This document shows positions 16,774 through 25,595 of a stretch of 46,186 nucleotides of DNA, in pieces; positions within the stretch are counted from its first letter, which is position 1, and every line of letters begins with the position of its first letter. The translations under genes and the position numbers were made by a program. Origin of the DNA: Verrucomicrobiota bacterium (GTDB taxonomy: Bacteria > Verrucomicrobiota > Verrucomicrobiia > Palsa-1439); the NCBI GenBank assembly GCA_003152315.1, contig PLZV01000007.1, positions 1-46,186 on the forward strand, given 5' to 3'. The notes beneath the pieces were generated by a model. That model saw only the letters and a program-made list of their open reading frames with translations. It had not been told where the DNA came from and made no database searches.

Positions 16774-17294
16774 TATCTCTTCTCCATTTGGTCCTTCAGT
16801 TGCGTCAATTTCGGAATCCAATCCTCCGCAAACCGATACACTCCGTACGACGCCGTGATCATCACCAACAAAATCACCAGGGGGTTGGCAAACACATGCG
16901 ACAACCCCACGCGTAACGTGCTGACTCCACGGAGTTGCGCCTGCCGTCCCCGTAACCGCCCCAACAATGCCTGCAGTCCCAGATACGTGCTATGCCACTC
17001 GGTCGCGAGTTTCTTCGACATGCCATCGGGCAGCTCCTTGAACGCCGACAGGCTGGGCACGCTGTTCAGCATCCGCAACGCCCGGTCATCCCGTTCCGAC
17101 TCGGAGGCGAGCGTAACACTCAACAACTCGTGCTCCTGAGCAATCCGACTCTTCAGTTCGAGGAACGCCGCCTCTTCCTCACCCGCAAAACTCTCACTCT
17201 TGAAACCGCGATCCAAAAACTGACTCAACTGACTCCACGATTCGATGAATGCCTCGACTCGCTGAATGTTCCTTTCCAGATTGCGGTCGCGCAT
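16773..17294 (-). CDS. Hypothetical protein with C-terminal membrane anchor
   Basis: The 173-residue protein is mostly helical and charged (residues 1-130, with Leu/Arg/Gln-rich helices such as LGLQALLGRLRGRQAQLRG), followed by one hydrophobic segment (about 136-153, ANPLVILLVMITASYGVY) and a short charged tail. It looks like a tail-anchored cytoplasmic coiled-coil or helical-bundle protein. I do not recognise the family. Its stop codon overlaps the start of the HU/IHF gene (TAATG), so both are made from one transcript. The role is unknown. Confidence 0.7.
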   Translation of the reverse strand: MRDRNLERNIQRVEAFIESWSQLSQFLDRGFKSESFAGEEEAAFLELKSRIAQEHELLSVTLASESERDDRALRMLNSVPSLSAFKELPDGMSKKLATEWHSTYLGLQALLGRLRGRQAQLRGVSTLRVGLSHVFANPLVILLVMITASYGVYRFAEDWIPKLTQLKDQMEKR

Positions 17295-17448
17295 CGATCT
17301 CTCATTCCCTTCCTTGTCCTGTTCTCGGGACTCCGCCAGCGCGGAGCTCGTAACGGCTCACGGGCTCTGAAACCATGCTGTGCGTCAATGTAGTGGCGGT
17401 GCGCTCAGCCGTCAAGCCAAATGGCTTGTGTACCAACGACTTCAGCAA

Positions 17449-18381
17449 TCAGCCGCGCGGGACGCCCCACAACTGCTCAATTGCGGCGCGCACATTGGCT
17501 ACATCCTGCTCGCCAATTTGCACTACGCGCGTGTGTTGGCCGAGCGGTTCCCAAATCGGGAGCGAGGCCGTACCAAACACCGCCACCGTGGGCGTTCCGA
17601 CAGCAGCAGCCAAATGCGTGATGCCGGAGTCATTGCCTAAAAACAGCACACATCGTTCCAATACAGCGGCCAATTCGACCAATTTCAGGCCTTTTGCCAC
17701 GGTGATTGGGCGTTCGCCGAGCAACTCCGTCAGCTTCTGCGTCGCCCGCTCATCCGCCTCCCCCCGCACGATCAACAGTTGCGCCGCCAATTCGTCGGTC
17801 AGCCACCGCGACAACGCCGCAAACTTCTCCACGGGCCAGTTCTTCTTCTCGCTGCCGCTGCCGGCATGAATCGCCACCAGCGGCTCGCGTCCGACCATCT
17901 TCAGAAACTTCGCCGCAGCTTCGCGGTCGGACTCATTCGGATGAATTCGGGGGTACGGCGCCTCCACATAAATCGCCAACGACTTCAACGGTCGACAATA
18001 ATGCTCCGCCGCGTGCGTATCTTCCGGCCGTGGCGACGCGTCAATCACCTGCTTGACGCCGCAGGCGCGCACATTGTTGGAAAAGATCCGGTCCGGATCG
18101 AACAGGTAGGAAATAACGACATTGAATCCGCCAAAATACTCCATGAGTGCGGGATCCAACACGCCATGGGGAACAAAAAAGCCCGTCATCGCCTTCGCGT
18201 CGATCGAACGCACCGCATCGGCATAATGACGTTTGTGCGCCAGCTCCGCGATATGCGGGTATCCGAGAATCTCAATATGCGCCTCCGGCCAACGCTCGCG
18301 CAAGGCACCGATAGCCGGCAGCGTCATGATGAAGTCCCCAATCGCCCCACCTCGCACAACCAGTATCCGCGGTTTCTTCAC
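17449..18381 (-). CDS. Glycosyltransferase family 9 (heptosyltransferase-like)
   Basis: The product carries the GT9 features: ILVVRGGAIGDFIMTLPAI at the N-terminus (first Rossmann domain), the ADP-sugar-binding region HAGSGSEKKNWPVEKF, and GNDSGITHLAAAVGTPTVAVFG in the second domain. Such enzymes add heptose or related sugars to lipopolysaccharide core on the cytoplasmic face of the inner membrane. The frame is open much further upstream (to 18573), but that extra part is Arg/Cys-rich and not family-like, so I place the start at a GTG at 18381 just before the first beta strand (310 residues). No strong ribosome-binding site supports it. No other LPS genes are adjacent. Confidence 0.88.
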   Translation of the reverse strand: MKKPRILVVRGGAIGDFIMTLPAIGALRERWPEAHIEILGYPHIAELAHKRHYADAVRSIDAKAMTGFFVPHGVLDPALMEYFGGFNVVISYLFDPDRIFSNNVRACGVKQVIDASPRPEDTHAAEHYCRPLKSLAIYVEAPYPRIHPNESDREAAAKFLKMVGREPLVAIHAGSGSEKKNWPVEKFAALSRWLTDELAAQLLIVRGEADERATQKLTELLGERPITVAKGLKLVELAAVLERCVLFLGNDSGITHLAAAVGTPTVAVFGTASLPIWEPLGQHTRVVQIGEQDVANVRAAIEQLWGVPRG

Positions 18382-18554
18382 GTTTGCTTGTAGTCGAAAT
18401 CCGTCGTGTGGGTGAACTGCAGCAAATACAGGTCGAGCTTGTCGGTCGCCTGCCACCGCCGCGACACTACACTTCCGAGTGTGCCGATTCAACCACTTCC
18501 GCGTTCTGCAGCGGTACTGCCGGCTACAACTTGCGGCTTCCCCTTTGGCCTGCC

Positions 18555-18974
18555 ATGGAGTATGTCCTGCCACCAGATATGAGAATTGAGCATGCAGCGT
18601 TCAACGTCGCCGAGCCCGTTGCCATGGCGCACTGGTACACGAAGCATCTGCAAATGCGTGTGGTGCGGATCTCCGGCCCACCGTGGCATGCACATTTTCT
18701 CGCCGATGCCGCCAATCAGTCGATGATTGAGATCTATTACAACTCGAAAGCACCGGTACCCCCATACGCCACGATGGATCCGCTGGTGTTGCACCTCGCG
18801 TTCGCCGTGGACGATGTTCCTGCGACGCGCGCGCGATTGATACAGGCCGGGGCAACCGCCGAAGGCGAAGTGGACACCAATCCCCTTGGCGACAACCTGG
18901 CCATGCTGCGCGACCCGTGGGGATTCGCCATTCAATTGGTGAAGCGCGCAACGCCCATGCCCGGGCCGAAGTAA
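18555..18974 (+). CDS. VOC (glyoxalase/bleomycin-resistance) family protein
   Basis: The product of about 139 residues shows the paired beta-alpha-beta-beta-beta units of the vicinal oxygen chelate fold: IEHAAFNVAEPVAMAHWYTKHLQMRVVR in the first half and LHLAFAVDDVPATRARLIQAGA, then LRDPWGFAIQLVKR in the second. Likely metal ligands are His in IEHAAF, Glu in MIEIYYN, His in LHLAF and a Gln/Glu near the end. The specific reaction is unknown. Starts at 18555 or 18579 are possible; the open frame reaches back to 18384, but that part lacks family resemblance and overlaps the divergent GT9 gene. Confidence 0.85.
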   Translation: MEYVLPPDMRIEHAAFNVAEPVAMAHWYTKHLQMRVVRISGPPWHAHFLADAANQSMIEIYYNSKAPVPPYATMDPLVLHLAFAVDDVPATRARLIQAGATAEGEVDTNPLGDNLAMLRDPWGFAIQLVKRATPMPGPK

Positions 18975-19587
18975 CAGGGTCTCTCACCGACGGCCTTTTC
19001 CAGCAGCGTCCTGGTTTCGCCCATGTATCGGCAATCGATGTTTTTTGCTGGACACGATCTGCTTGGACGGCTATAGTCGAGGAAACTGATGAACGCTAAA
19101 CTTTCACCCCTCTTCGATGAGGCCATGGCGGGAGCCTACTTCGCTAAAGCTACGAAGGCCGGGCAAAATGGCACGGATGCACTGCTGTTGGCAACTTGGG
19201 TCCGCCTTCGCCAAGGCTACGGCGCGACTCGCTGCTGTGCGCAGCTCGGGCCCCTATATGTTTCTGCGAAACGAACCCACCGATTTTGGAGGAAGAATCT
19301 TATGGAACATCCTTATGTAAAAATACTTATGTTGTTTGCAGAGGAGATTTGCAGGTGGGTTCGTTTTCCAAAACGAACCCACCGGGAGGGGGTTTTGAGG
19401 GGGTTCTGGGAGCAAATTGGGGCGAATTTTGTCGAGACTTTGTTACTCCAGCCAACGCCGTGCTCCGCCCCCGGTGCGGTTGCCTTTCGGCTCGGGATTC
19501 GGTACAACACTGCGGTTCGACGGGTGAGGCTACTACGGGGCAGTATTAAACAGAATCGATAGCACCAACGGAAAAGGAGACACCGTC
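18975..19587. other. Intergenic region with dispersed repeat copy A
   Basis: This 613-base gap upstream of mscL holds no convincing gene. A frame open at 19089-19562 mostly translates the dispersed repeat and has no family resemblance. The central part (about 19195-19420) is repeat copy A with its 30-base palindrome; the remainder shows nothing I recognise. Confidence 0.6.
19195..19420 (+). repeat. Dispersed palindromic repeat, copy A
   Basis: This block matches, in the opposite orientation, the element at about 26160-26765 and, more loosely, the one at about 43690-43945. Its modules in order are TCCGCCTTCGCCAAGGCT...CGCTGCTGTGCGCAGCTCGGG (19201-19250), TTTCTGCGAAACGAACCCACCG (19261-19282), a variable spacer ending in CTTATG, and a perfect palindrome with 14-base arms (GGTGGGTTCGTTTT and its complement) around CC at 19354-19383. 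It has no transposase gene, so it is either non-autonomous or a structural repeat family. Confidence 0.75.
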
Positions 19588-20040
19588 ATGGGTATGCTTA
19601 AAGAGTTCAAAGAGTTTGCGATGCGCGGCAGCGTGGTCGACCTGGCGGTCGGTGTTATCATCGGCGGTGCATTTGGCAAGATCGTCACTTCGGCTGTCAA
19701 CGACATCATCATGCCGCCGATTGGCAGGGCAATGGGCAATGTCAACTTCAGCGACTTGTTCATTAACCTCGATAGCAGTAAGGGGCCGTTCAAATCACTG
19801 GCCGACGCCAAAGCGGCCGGGGCGGCGGTACTCGCGTACGGCTCGTTTATCAATACGGTGATCGATTTTCTCATCGTGGCGTTGTGCATATTCGTGGCCG
19901 TCAAAGCCATGAACTCACTGCAGCGCAAAGAAGCAGCGGCTCCCACGCCTGCGCCGTCCACTAAATTATGCGAGTACTGTGTATCGGAGATTCCGATCAA
20001 AGCCACGCGGTGCCCGCACTGCACGTCGCAGGTCAAATAG
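19588..20040 (+). CDS. mscL: Large-conductance mechanosensitive channel MscL with zinc ribbon
   Basis: The 150-residue protein is a typical MscL up to about residue 110: an amphipathic N-terminal helix ([20 protein letters not shown]), TM1 with [12 protein letters not shown], the periplasmic loop with PPIGR, and TM2 (about 86-107). It opens under high membrane tension to release solutes during hypo-osmotic shock. After a Pro/Ala linker, the usual cytoplasmic helix is replaced by a small zinc ribbon with two CxxC knuckles (Cys128/131 and Cys142/145). AAAGGAG sits about nine bases upstream of the ATG. The gene stands alone downstream of a repeat. Confidence 0.96.
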   Translation: MGMLKEFKEFAMRGSVVDLAVGVIIGGAFGKIVTSAVNDIIMPPIGRAMGNVNFSDLFINLDSSKGPFKSLADAKAAGAAVLAYGSFINTVIDFLIVALCIFVAVKAMNSLQRKEAAAPTPAPSTKLCEYCVSEIPIKATRCPHCTSQVK

Positions 20041-20082
20041 CGAAGGCGGCTGACGCGCCGATTTGCGGCTACAATTGACAAC

Positions 20083-21282
20083 ATGGCCAAAGCGAACCCC
20101 GTCGATGAGTTTGCACAGCGACTATCGAGCAGTCTGCAGGACGGCACGTTTGTGCGCGTGGTGTTTTCCCGGCCAGTCGCAGCAGACGGCGCCCCGGAGA
20201 AAGTGTTGGGCAGACTGGTCACGCTGAAAGCCGGCCCGCATCTGTCGCTGACCCACCGGCACGCGACTCACGACGTCACCAAGAACCTGCCGGTTAGCGA
20301 AGTGGCGAGCTGGGCGAAGGAACACGTTGGCGTGCATTTTCGCAGCGCGCTCCTCAGCACCACGAAACGGGACTGGCAATTCTTCGCGCCGGAGTCTGGC
20401 GACGCGAGACTGACTACTCACAAACCGACTTCGACCGCAGTCCCCTCACGCACACACGACCAGCCGCGGCAGACAATCCTCGACGATTCAGCGCGCGATT
20501 GGCTCGAAGGATTGGGCGTAGTTAATGATCGGGGACAGGTTCGTCCCGCGATGGCCGACAAATACGCACAGATCAACCACTATCTGGATATTTTCACACA
20601 CCTCGCGAAGGACTGCGGTTGGACGGAGGGTAGAAATGATGGACTAACGATCGCAGACATGGGTTGTGGCAAGGGCTATTTGACGTTTGGTCTTTGGCAT
20701 TTGTTTGCGCGTTTTTGGAAACTACCAGTTCGGGTGCTTGGCGTCGAGGTGCGGCCGGAACTGGTCAACTCGACAAACGGACTCGCCCGAAGAATTCGGG
20801 CGGAAGGGTTGGAGTTCATGGCGGGCACGATTGAGAGCGCAGCCTTGCCCAAGATCGACGCGTTGATTGCCCTGCACGCCTGTGACACCGCCACGGACGA
20901 CGCGATCCGCCGCGGGATTGAGCTGGGCGCAAAGTTGATTATCGTGGCCCCGTGCTGTCACAAGGAGGTACGTCCACAACTCGGCCGCCCCACTCCACTC
21001 GCACCCGTATTGGAACACGGTCTTATGGCCGAACGCATGGCGGAATGGTCCACCGATGGCTTGCGCGCGCTGTTCTTGGAATGGGCCGGGTATCAAACAA
21101 AGATGATCGAATTCGTATCCACCGAGCACACACCCAAGAACTTGATGATCGCGGCTGTGCGCCACGCGGAGCCATTTTCCTCAAAAGCCGCTCGCGACCA
21201 GATCGATCAGTTCAAGGGGTTCTTCGGAATCAAACACCACTCTTTGGATTCGCTACTGACACATGGACTGGGAGAAAGTTGA
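20083..21282 (+). CDS. SAM-dependent methyltransferase (Methyltransf_32-like)
   Basis: The 399-residue protein has an N-terminal region of about 150 residues and a C-terminal Rossmann methyltransferase. The SAM motif is IADMGCGKGYLTFGLWHLF and the second acidic strand is VLGVEVRPELV. The segment ALHACDTATDDAI...IIVAPCCHKEV resembles the GSTCD/Methyltransf_32 group, where HACD and PCCHK recur. The substrate is unknown; a nucleic acid or tRNA target is plausible by family. It overlaps the next gene, another methyltransferase, by 20 bases in a different frame, so both are co-expressed. Confidence 0.85.
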   Translation: MAKANPVDEFAQRLSSSLQDGTFVRVVFSRPVAADGAPEKVLGRLVTLKAGPHLSLTHRHATHDVTKNLPVSEVASWAKEHVGVHFRSALLSTTKRDWQFFAPESGDARLTTHKPTSTAVPSRTHDQPRQTILDDSARDWLEGLGVVNDRGQVRPAMADKYAQINHYLDIFTHLAKDCGWTEGRNDGLTIADMGCGKGYLTFGLWHLFARFWKLPVRVLGVEVRPELVNSTNGLARRIRAEGLEFMAGTIESAALPKIDALIALHACDTATDDAIRRGIELGAKLIIVAPCCHKEVRPQLGRPTPLAPVLEHGLMAERMAEWSTDGLRALFLEWAGYQTKMIEFVSTEHTPKNLMIAAVRHAEPFSSKAARDQIDQFKGFFGIKHHSLDSLLTHGLGES

Positions 21283-22231
21283 CTGGAAGGCGCTGGAGAG
21301 ACTGCGTACGGCGTTTCTTGACGGGACCGCTGGCGCGCAGGATTACTGGCGTAACGAGAATGACCTGGAGAGCTACGACCAGACCTTCGGCCAGCGCATT
21401 CTCTGGAAGTGGAACTACGTTCTCAACGAACTGAAGCAGCGGGGCTGGTCGCCCGCAACTGCAGGAGAAGTCATCGACTGGGGATGCGGCAGCGGCATCG
21501 CTACACGCTCGTACCTGGATCATTTCGGCCCGGATCCATCCGCGACGTTTCTCTTCTGGGATCGCTCGTCCTTGGCCATGCAATACGCCGCGCGCAAAGC
21601 GCGCGAAGCCTTTCCCGATATTAAGGTCTGGCTGGAAAGACCGCCCGAGCGAATGTCCGGCACGCTCCTGATCAGCCACGCGCTTACGGAACTGGCGGAC
21701 GCTCAACTCGACGAACTCCTTGGTTTGGCCGCACACGCAACGGTGGTGATCTGGGTCGAACCCGGAACCTACGACGCGAGCCGCAAGCTGATTGCGGTCA
21801 GGGAGCGGCTGCACAGTGTGTTTCAGGTTGTGGCGCCCTGCACGCATCAGGCCGCGTGTGGAATGCTGACACCGGAAAACGAGCGGCATTGGTGCCACCA
21901 CTTCGCGCCGTCGCCACCGGAAGTTTTCATGGACGGCCATTGGGCACGATTCGCGAAAATCGCCGGCGTGGATCTTCGCAGCCTGCCCTTGAGCTTTCTC
22001 GTGCTGGATAAACGGCCCGCGCCACAGACTGGCGGGATACGTGTTATCGGTCGACCCCGTGTTTACAAAGCGCACGCACTTTTGCTGGGTTGTGATTCCA
22101 GCGGAGTGCAGGATTATCGGCAAACGAAACGCGAACAGCCGGATCAGTTCCGTCACTTGAAAAAGGGCAAAATTCCGACCTATTTTACAAACCCTGGCAA
22201 AGCTCCCTCGATTCCGACAGACAAGCTGTGA
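21263..22231 (+). CDS. Rsm22-family ribosomal small-subunit methyltransferase-like protein
   Basis: The 322-residue protein matches the mitochondrial Rsm22 / bacterial Rsm22-like family. It has a SAM-binding strand VIDWGCGSGIATRSYLDHFG, an acidic second strand (FLFWDRSSLAMQYA), SHALTELADAQL, VVIWVEPGTYDASRKLI, and a Cys-rich segment APCTHQAACGM...RHWCHHFAPSP that in this family is proposed to bind an Fe-S cluster or zinc. It is thought to act on the small ribosomal subunit; direct activity in bacteria is not well defined. It begins inside the preceding methyltransferase gene. The last 60 residues are basic. Confidence 0.88.
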   Translation: MDWEKVDWKALERLRTAFLDGTAGAQDYWRNENDLESYDQTFGQRILWKWNYVLNELKQRGWSPATAGEVIDWGCGSGIATRSYLDHFGPDPSATFLFWDRSSLAMQYAARKAREAFPDIKVWLERPPERMSGTLLISHALTELADAQLDELLGLAAHATVVIWVEPGTYDASRKLIAVRERLHSVFQVVAPCTHQAACGMLTPENERHWCHHFAPSPPEVFMDGHWARFAKIAGVDLRSLPLSFLVLDKRPAPQTGGIRVIGRPRVYKAHALLLGCDSSGVQDYRQTKREQPDQFRHLKKGKIPTYFTNPGKAPSIPTDKL

Positions 22232-22270
22232 AAAAAGGAACCCCCACGCAACTTGCGTTGCCGGGGGTTC
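22231..22270 (-). terminator. Rho-independent terminator of the cold-shock gene
   Basis: Arms GAACCCCC (22238-22245) and GGGGGTTC (22263-22270) enclose a second small stem (ACGCAA/TTGCGT). On the reverse strand the hairpin is followed by a T tract (complement of AAAAAA at 22231-22236). It lies about 18 bases after the cold-shock gene stop. On the forward strand it sits just past the Rsm22-like gene but lacks a T tract in that direction. Confidence 0.85.
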
Positions 22271-22287
22271 GTGTGTCGTAATATTGT

Positions 22288-22488
22288 TTATTTTGCCGTG
22301 ACGTTGGACGCTTTCGGACCCTTGGGGGAATCGACCAACTCAAACTCCACGGGCTGACCTTCCTCAAGATTTTTGAAGCCGTTACCGGAGATGCTCGTGT
22401 AATGCACGAACACGTCAGGGCCGCCTTCTTGTTGAATGAACCCAAAACCCTTTTTCGTATCGAACCACTTCACTTTACCAGATGCCAT
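22288..22488 (-). CDS. Cold-shock domain protein (CspA family)
   Basis: The 66-residue protein is a single cold-shock domain: [15 protein letters not shown] (RNP1), DVFVHYTSI (RNP2) and the terminal [10 protein letters not shown]. It binds single-stranded RNA or DNA and acts as an RNA chaperone. The ATG at 22488 is chosen because GGAGAGG lies just upstream; a longer frame reaching 22668 has no family resemblance. A terminator follows the gene. Whether it is cold-induced cannot be told from sequence. Confidence 0.97.
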   Translation of the reverse strand: MASGKVKWFDTKKGFGFIQQEGGPDVFVHYTSISGNGFKNLEEGQPVEFELVDSPKGPKASNVTAK

Positions 22489-22642
22489 AGCCTCTCCATT
22501 CGCCTTTCTTCGTTCAGTCCTGATATGGCAAACCGCCGTTCCAAAAACTCCAAAACGGCGGTGCACTTCCAAAGACTTCGGTGGGAAGTATAGAAAAAGG
22601 GCCAGCCTTGTCAACGCCGGAGTTGGAGCCGATCCTTCCGCA

Positions 22643-23446
22643 TTAGAGCAGCGTTCCCTCGAAAGCATATTCGGCGGGGCCAGCGAGAGTTACGGCGCCA
22701 AATCGCTCACCGGCGCGCGAGAAATTCACTTCCAACACTCGCCCGCTTTGCACCGTCACCTTTACGGGCAGCGGCACGCCACGCACAAGATGCGCAACGA
22801 TTCCCGACGCGACCACACCTGTGCCGCAAGCCAGGGTCTCGGCTTCCACACCGCGCTCGTACGTGCGCACACGGATCGCGTCACCCCCGAGTCGCTGCAC
22901 CCAATCGACATTCGTCCCGCGCGGGGAAAAATCTTTGTGGTGGCGCACTTCCGCCCCGACATCCTGCACCATCTCGCGGTCAGCATTGTCCGTAAAAAAA
23001 ACGGCGTGCGGAACTCCTGTGTTAATAAAATGATATTCACGCGGTCCGCCATTGAGTTGAATCTTCTGGTGAAGCCGCAGATCGTGTGGTTCGCTCATCG
23101 TCAGACGAACGTGCGAACTGCTGACGGTGGCCTCGATGAGGCCTGCGCGGGTCTCGAACCTAAGATCGCGCCGGGTTGTCCCGCAGCGCTCGCTATAGAA
23201 ACGCGCAATGCAACGCGCCCCGTTGCCGCACATCTCCGCTTCGCTACCGTCTGCGTTGTAGTAGCGCATGAAGAAATCGGCGGTTTTTGACGGCTCGACC
23301 AGCAACAGCCCATCCGCTCCCACCCCAAAGCGTCGGTCACAAATGCGCGCCACGATCGCCGGATCTGGTCGAAAATCGCCGCCGCGGTTGTCCGCCACGA
23401 CAAAATCGTTCCCCGCCCCACTCATTTTTACGAATTTAAGCTGCAT
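22643..23446 (-). CDS. dapF: Diaminopimelate epimerase
   Basis: The 267-residue protein has the two mirrored halves of Dap[18 protein letters not shown] is at the N-terminus. The first catalytic cysteine lies in EMCGNGARC and the second in [10 protein letters not shown]. It converts LL- to meso-diaminopimelate for lysine and peptidoglycan synthesis. I choose the ATG at 23446; an upstream in-frame TTG at 23467 would overlap the divergent receiver gene region. The gene is alone on its strand between the cold-shock gene and the divergent response regulator. Confidence 0.97.
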   Translation of the reverse strand: MQLKFVKMSGAGNDFVVADNRGGDFRPDPAIVARICDRRFGVGADGLLLVEPSKTADFFMRYYNADGSEAEMCGNGARCIARFYSERCGTTRRDLRFETRAGLIEATVSSSHVRLTMSEPHDLRLHQKIQLNGGPREYHFINTGVPHAVFFTDNADREMVQDVGAEVRHHKDFSPRGTNVDWVQRLGGDAIRVRTYERGVEAETLACGTGVVASGIVAHLVRGVPLPVKVTVQSGRVLEVNFSRAGERFGAVTLAGPAEYAFEGTLL

Positions 23447-23533
23447 AACACCGTTCTTATGCTCCAATTACCAGCTCCCTGCAAGGTTGAGATGCGACGG
23501 TTGGCACTTGAGTTGCTATCTCTATGCCATGCC

Positions 23534-23950
23534 ATGGACTTGCACAACCAACCTGATTTAGCGGTGCGACCGTCAGACACCATTGAGTTCAAGGCCGTTC
23601 TGCTGGTCGACGACGACAAGCAGTTGGCCCAAGCCCTCCAATGGATCCTCGCGGACGCAAATTTCCTTGTCGATGTCGCCAACGACGGCGCGGAGGCCCT
23701 CGTCAAGGTAAAGGCCAACGAATACGACGCCGTGGTTTGCGACGTCATGATGCCGAAGCTGCGCGGCGATGAATTCTATCTCCAGGCCCGCGAGTTGCGC
23801 CCTCATTTGGCCGACCGCTTCATCTTCATCACCGGCTTCGCTGCCGACGCCAAGATCAACCTGTTCTTGACGCAGACCGATTCAAAATACCTCGTCAAGC
23901 CGTTCCCCATTCAGCACCTCATCAACTGCCTCAAGCAATTGCTCGACTAA
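23534..23950 (+). CDS. Stand-alone receiver-domain response regulator
   Basis: The product (about 138 residues from the ATG at 23534; the frame is open back to 23459) is a single CheY-like receiver domain with no output domain. Visible are the acidic pocket in VLLVDDDKQL, the phospho-acceptor Asp in VVCDVMMPKLRGDEF, the Thr of FITGFA and the Lys of YLVKPF. It would be phosphorylated by a histidine kinase, none of which is encoded here. It is divergent from dapF. Starts at 23459 or 23492 would add residues with no receiver resemblance. Confidence 0.88.
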   Translation: MDLHNQPDLAVRPSDTIEFKAVLLVDDDKQLAQALQWILADANFLVDVANDGAEALVKVKANEYDAVVCDVMMPKLRGDEFYLQARELRPHLADRFIFITGFAADAKINLFLTQTDSKYLVKPFPIQHLINCLKQLLD

Positions 23951-23987
23951 GCAGCCTCACCGGACCACTCGGCTCGATCTGTCAGAC

Positions 23988-24794
23988 CTACAGCCAGCGC
24001 GCGATTCGCTCCACGACATCCTTGCTGCAATCACTTCCCAGCCCCACGCGAACGCGCTCCCTCGACTGCTCGCGATTATAGGCCACCTCATACTTCTCAA
24101 TGCGCCAGTCGTTGCTGTCTGTCTCGTCGAGAATTAGAAACTCAGGATGGCGTTGGGGATTGGTCGGGAAGCCAACGGAGCCGGCGCCGATCCACCCCAT
24201 ATCTCGCGGTTGCAAATGGAGCGGATGTGGATCGATCCCGTCGGTTTCGTGAGCGGTCATCGGCGCCAGAACGACGGCCATCTCTCCCTTGGTCATTTCC
24301 GCCCGCATCTTATGCGTGTGCCCGTAGAAGCAAACACGCCCCTGCTCGTACCGCAAGCACGCCAACTCACTTTTCGCATTTTGCGGCCAGCGGTGATAGC
24401 CCCCGCTGCTCGGGTCCGCCAGCGAATCATGCGCCAGCCAGATCAAATCATTCGCGACCGAGGTCAGGTGACCCGACGCCAGGAAATTCTTCGCCGCCAG
24501 ATTGCCCTCGACCAGCTTTCGCGTCCATTCGAGCGTCTCGAGAGCTTCGGCGCTGTAGCCAATCGGCTCGATGTCCCCGCGAACCACCAGTTCATGATTC
24601 CCCAGCACCCATGCCAGGCTCCCGCATTGCGCCAGCGGCAAGAGGCGTTCAATGCATTCCAGCGGATTCGGGCCGTAACCGACAAGATCCCCGACAAAGA
24701 GATAGCCTTCGGCGCCGCGGGCACGGCCGGCCTCCAGCACCGTGTCGAGCGCCAACAAGTTACCGTGAACGTCTCCAAAAACCAGGTATCGCAT
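23988..24794 (-). CDS. Calcineurin-like metallophosphoesterase
   Basis: The 268-residue protein has the metal-binding motifs of the calcineurin-like fold: FGDVHGN (Asp8, His10), VGDLVGYGPNP (Asp36), LGNHE (Asn66, His67), a mid-protein WLAHDS and VCFYGHTHKM near residue 155. It resembles the small YfcE/diadenosine-type phosphodiesterases; the substrate is unknown. It starts three bases after the stop of the ROK kinase gene, so the two form an operon. The last quarter (about 200-268) is a less conserved beta-rich tail. Confidence 0.92.
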   Translation of the reverse strand: MRYLVFGDVHGNLLALDTVLEAGRARGAEGYLFVGDLVGYGPNPLECIERLLPLAQCGSLAWVLGNHELVVRGDIEPIGYSAEALETLEWTRKLVEGNLAAKNFLASGHLTSVANDLIWLAHDSLADPSSGGYHRWPQNAKSELACLRYEQGRVCFYGHTHKMRAEMTKGEMAVVLAPMTAHETDGIDPHPLHLQPRDMGWIGAGSVGFPTNPQRHPEFLILDETDSNDWRIEKYEVAYNREQSRERVRVGLGSDCSKDVVERIARWL

Positions 24795-24797
24795 GGT

Positions 24798-25595
24798 TCA
24801 AATCTCGCGCGACGCCAGCAGCGCCGCGCCCACAATCACCACCGTCTCCCCCAGCCCCGCCGGCACGATCCGGTAATTCCCGCGAAACGGGCCGAACATC
24901 AATCGCGCGACGGTTTCGCGAACCGGCCCCAAAAACCTCTCTCCTGCCAGTGACACGCCGCCGCCAACCACGACAATGTCCGGATTGAGCAGCATGATCG
25001 CGTTGGCGAGCGCCACCCCGTAATACTTTGCCGATTGCGCCAGCGTCGTCTTGCCGCGTTCGATGGACAACCCCGACGACAACTCTTCCAGGATGCGCCA
25101 CCGCCCCCGAACGAAGTACCGCGTGTGGCCGATCTCCGTTGCGCCGAAGCGTCCGTTCTGAATGCTCCCGTCCACCACAAACCCACCTCCAATCCCGGTG
25201 CCGACATTCGAGTATAGCACAGCCCTTCGTCCCCTACCCGCCCCGACCAGCGCTTCCGCCAACCCCGCCGCATTCGTGTCGTTCTCCACGATCGTCGGAA
25301 GTTTGAAGCGCTGCACAAACCACCGCCGCAACTGAAACCCGTCCCAACCCTTGATATGAAACGAGCGAACAACGCGCCCGCGCGGGGAATCGACCGGCCC
25401 GCCAAACCCAACCCCGATGGCCTTCACCCGATGCGCTGCGAGCAGCGGTGGAATTATTATCTCCAGTTGCCTGAGAATCCCGCGCGCACCGTTGCGTCGC
25501 ACCACCGCGACGCGCACCAGTTGCACGATGTGCCCGCGTTTGTCGCAGACTCCAACCTGCAACTTGGTCCCCCCTATTTCTACGCCGAGAAGCAT
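24798..25595 (-). CDS. ROK-family sugar kinase / regulator-like protein
   Basis: The 265-residue protein is a ROK-family ASKHA-fold kinase. The phosphate-binding loop is GVEIGGTKLQVGV, followed by GVGFGGPVD, ENDTNAAGLAEA with the catalytic Asp, SNVGTGIGGGFVVDG and EIGHTRY with the ROK histidine. The usual zinc-binding CxCGxxGCxE motif after that His is missing; here it reads FVRGRWRILEELSSG. No DNA-binding domain is present, so it is probably a sugar kinase (glucokinase is the common guess) rather than a repressor. The ATG at 25595 is chosen because the protein then starts at the first strand; the frame is open to 25643. Confidence 0.9.
   Translation of the reverse strand: MLLGVEIGGTKLQVGVCDKRGHIVQLVRVAVVRRNGARGILRQLEIIIPPLLAAHRVKAIGVGFGGPVDSPRGRVVRSFHIKGWDGFQLRRWFVQRFKLPTIVENDTNAAGLAEALVGAGRGRRAVLYSNVGTGIGGGFVVDGSIQNGRFGATEIGHTRYFVRGRWRILEELSSGLSIERGKTTLAQSAKYYGVALANAIMLLNPDIVVVGGGVSLAGERFLGPVRETVARLMFGPFRGNYRIVPAGLGETVVIVGAALLASREI

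Noticed and set aside
19089-19562. A 157-codon forward frame upstream of mscL
   Set aside because: Most of it is repeat copy A, and neither end resembles a known protein.
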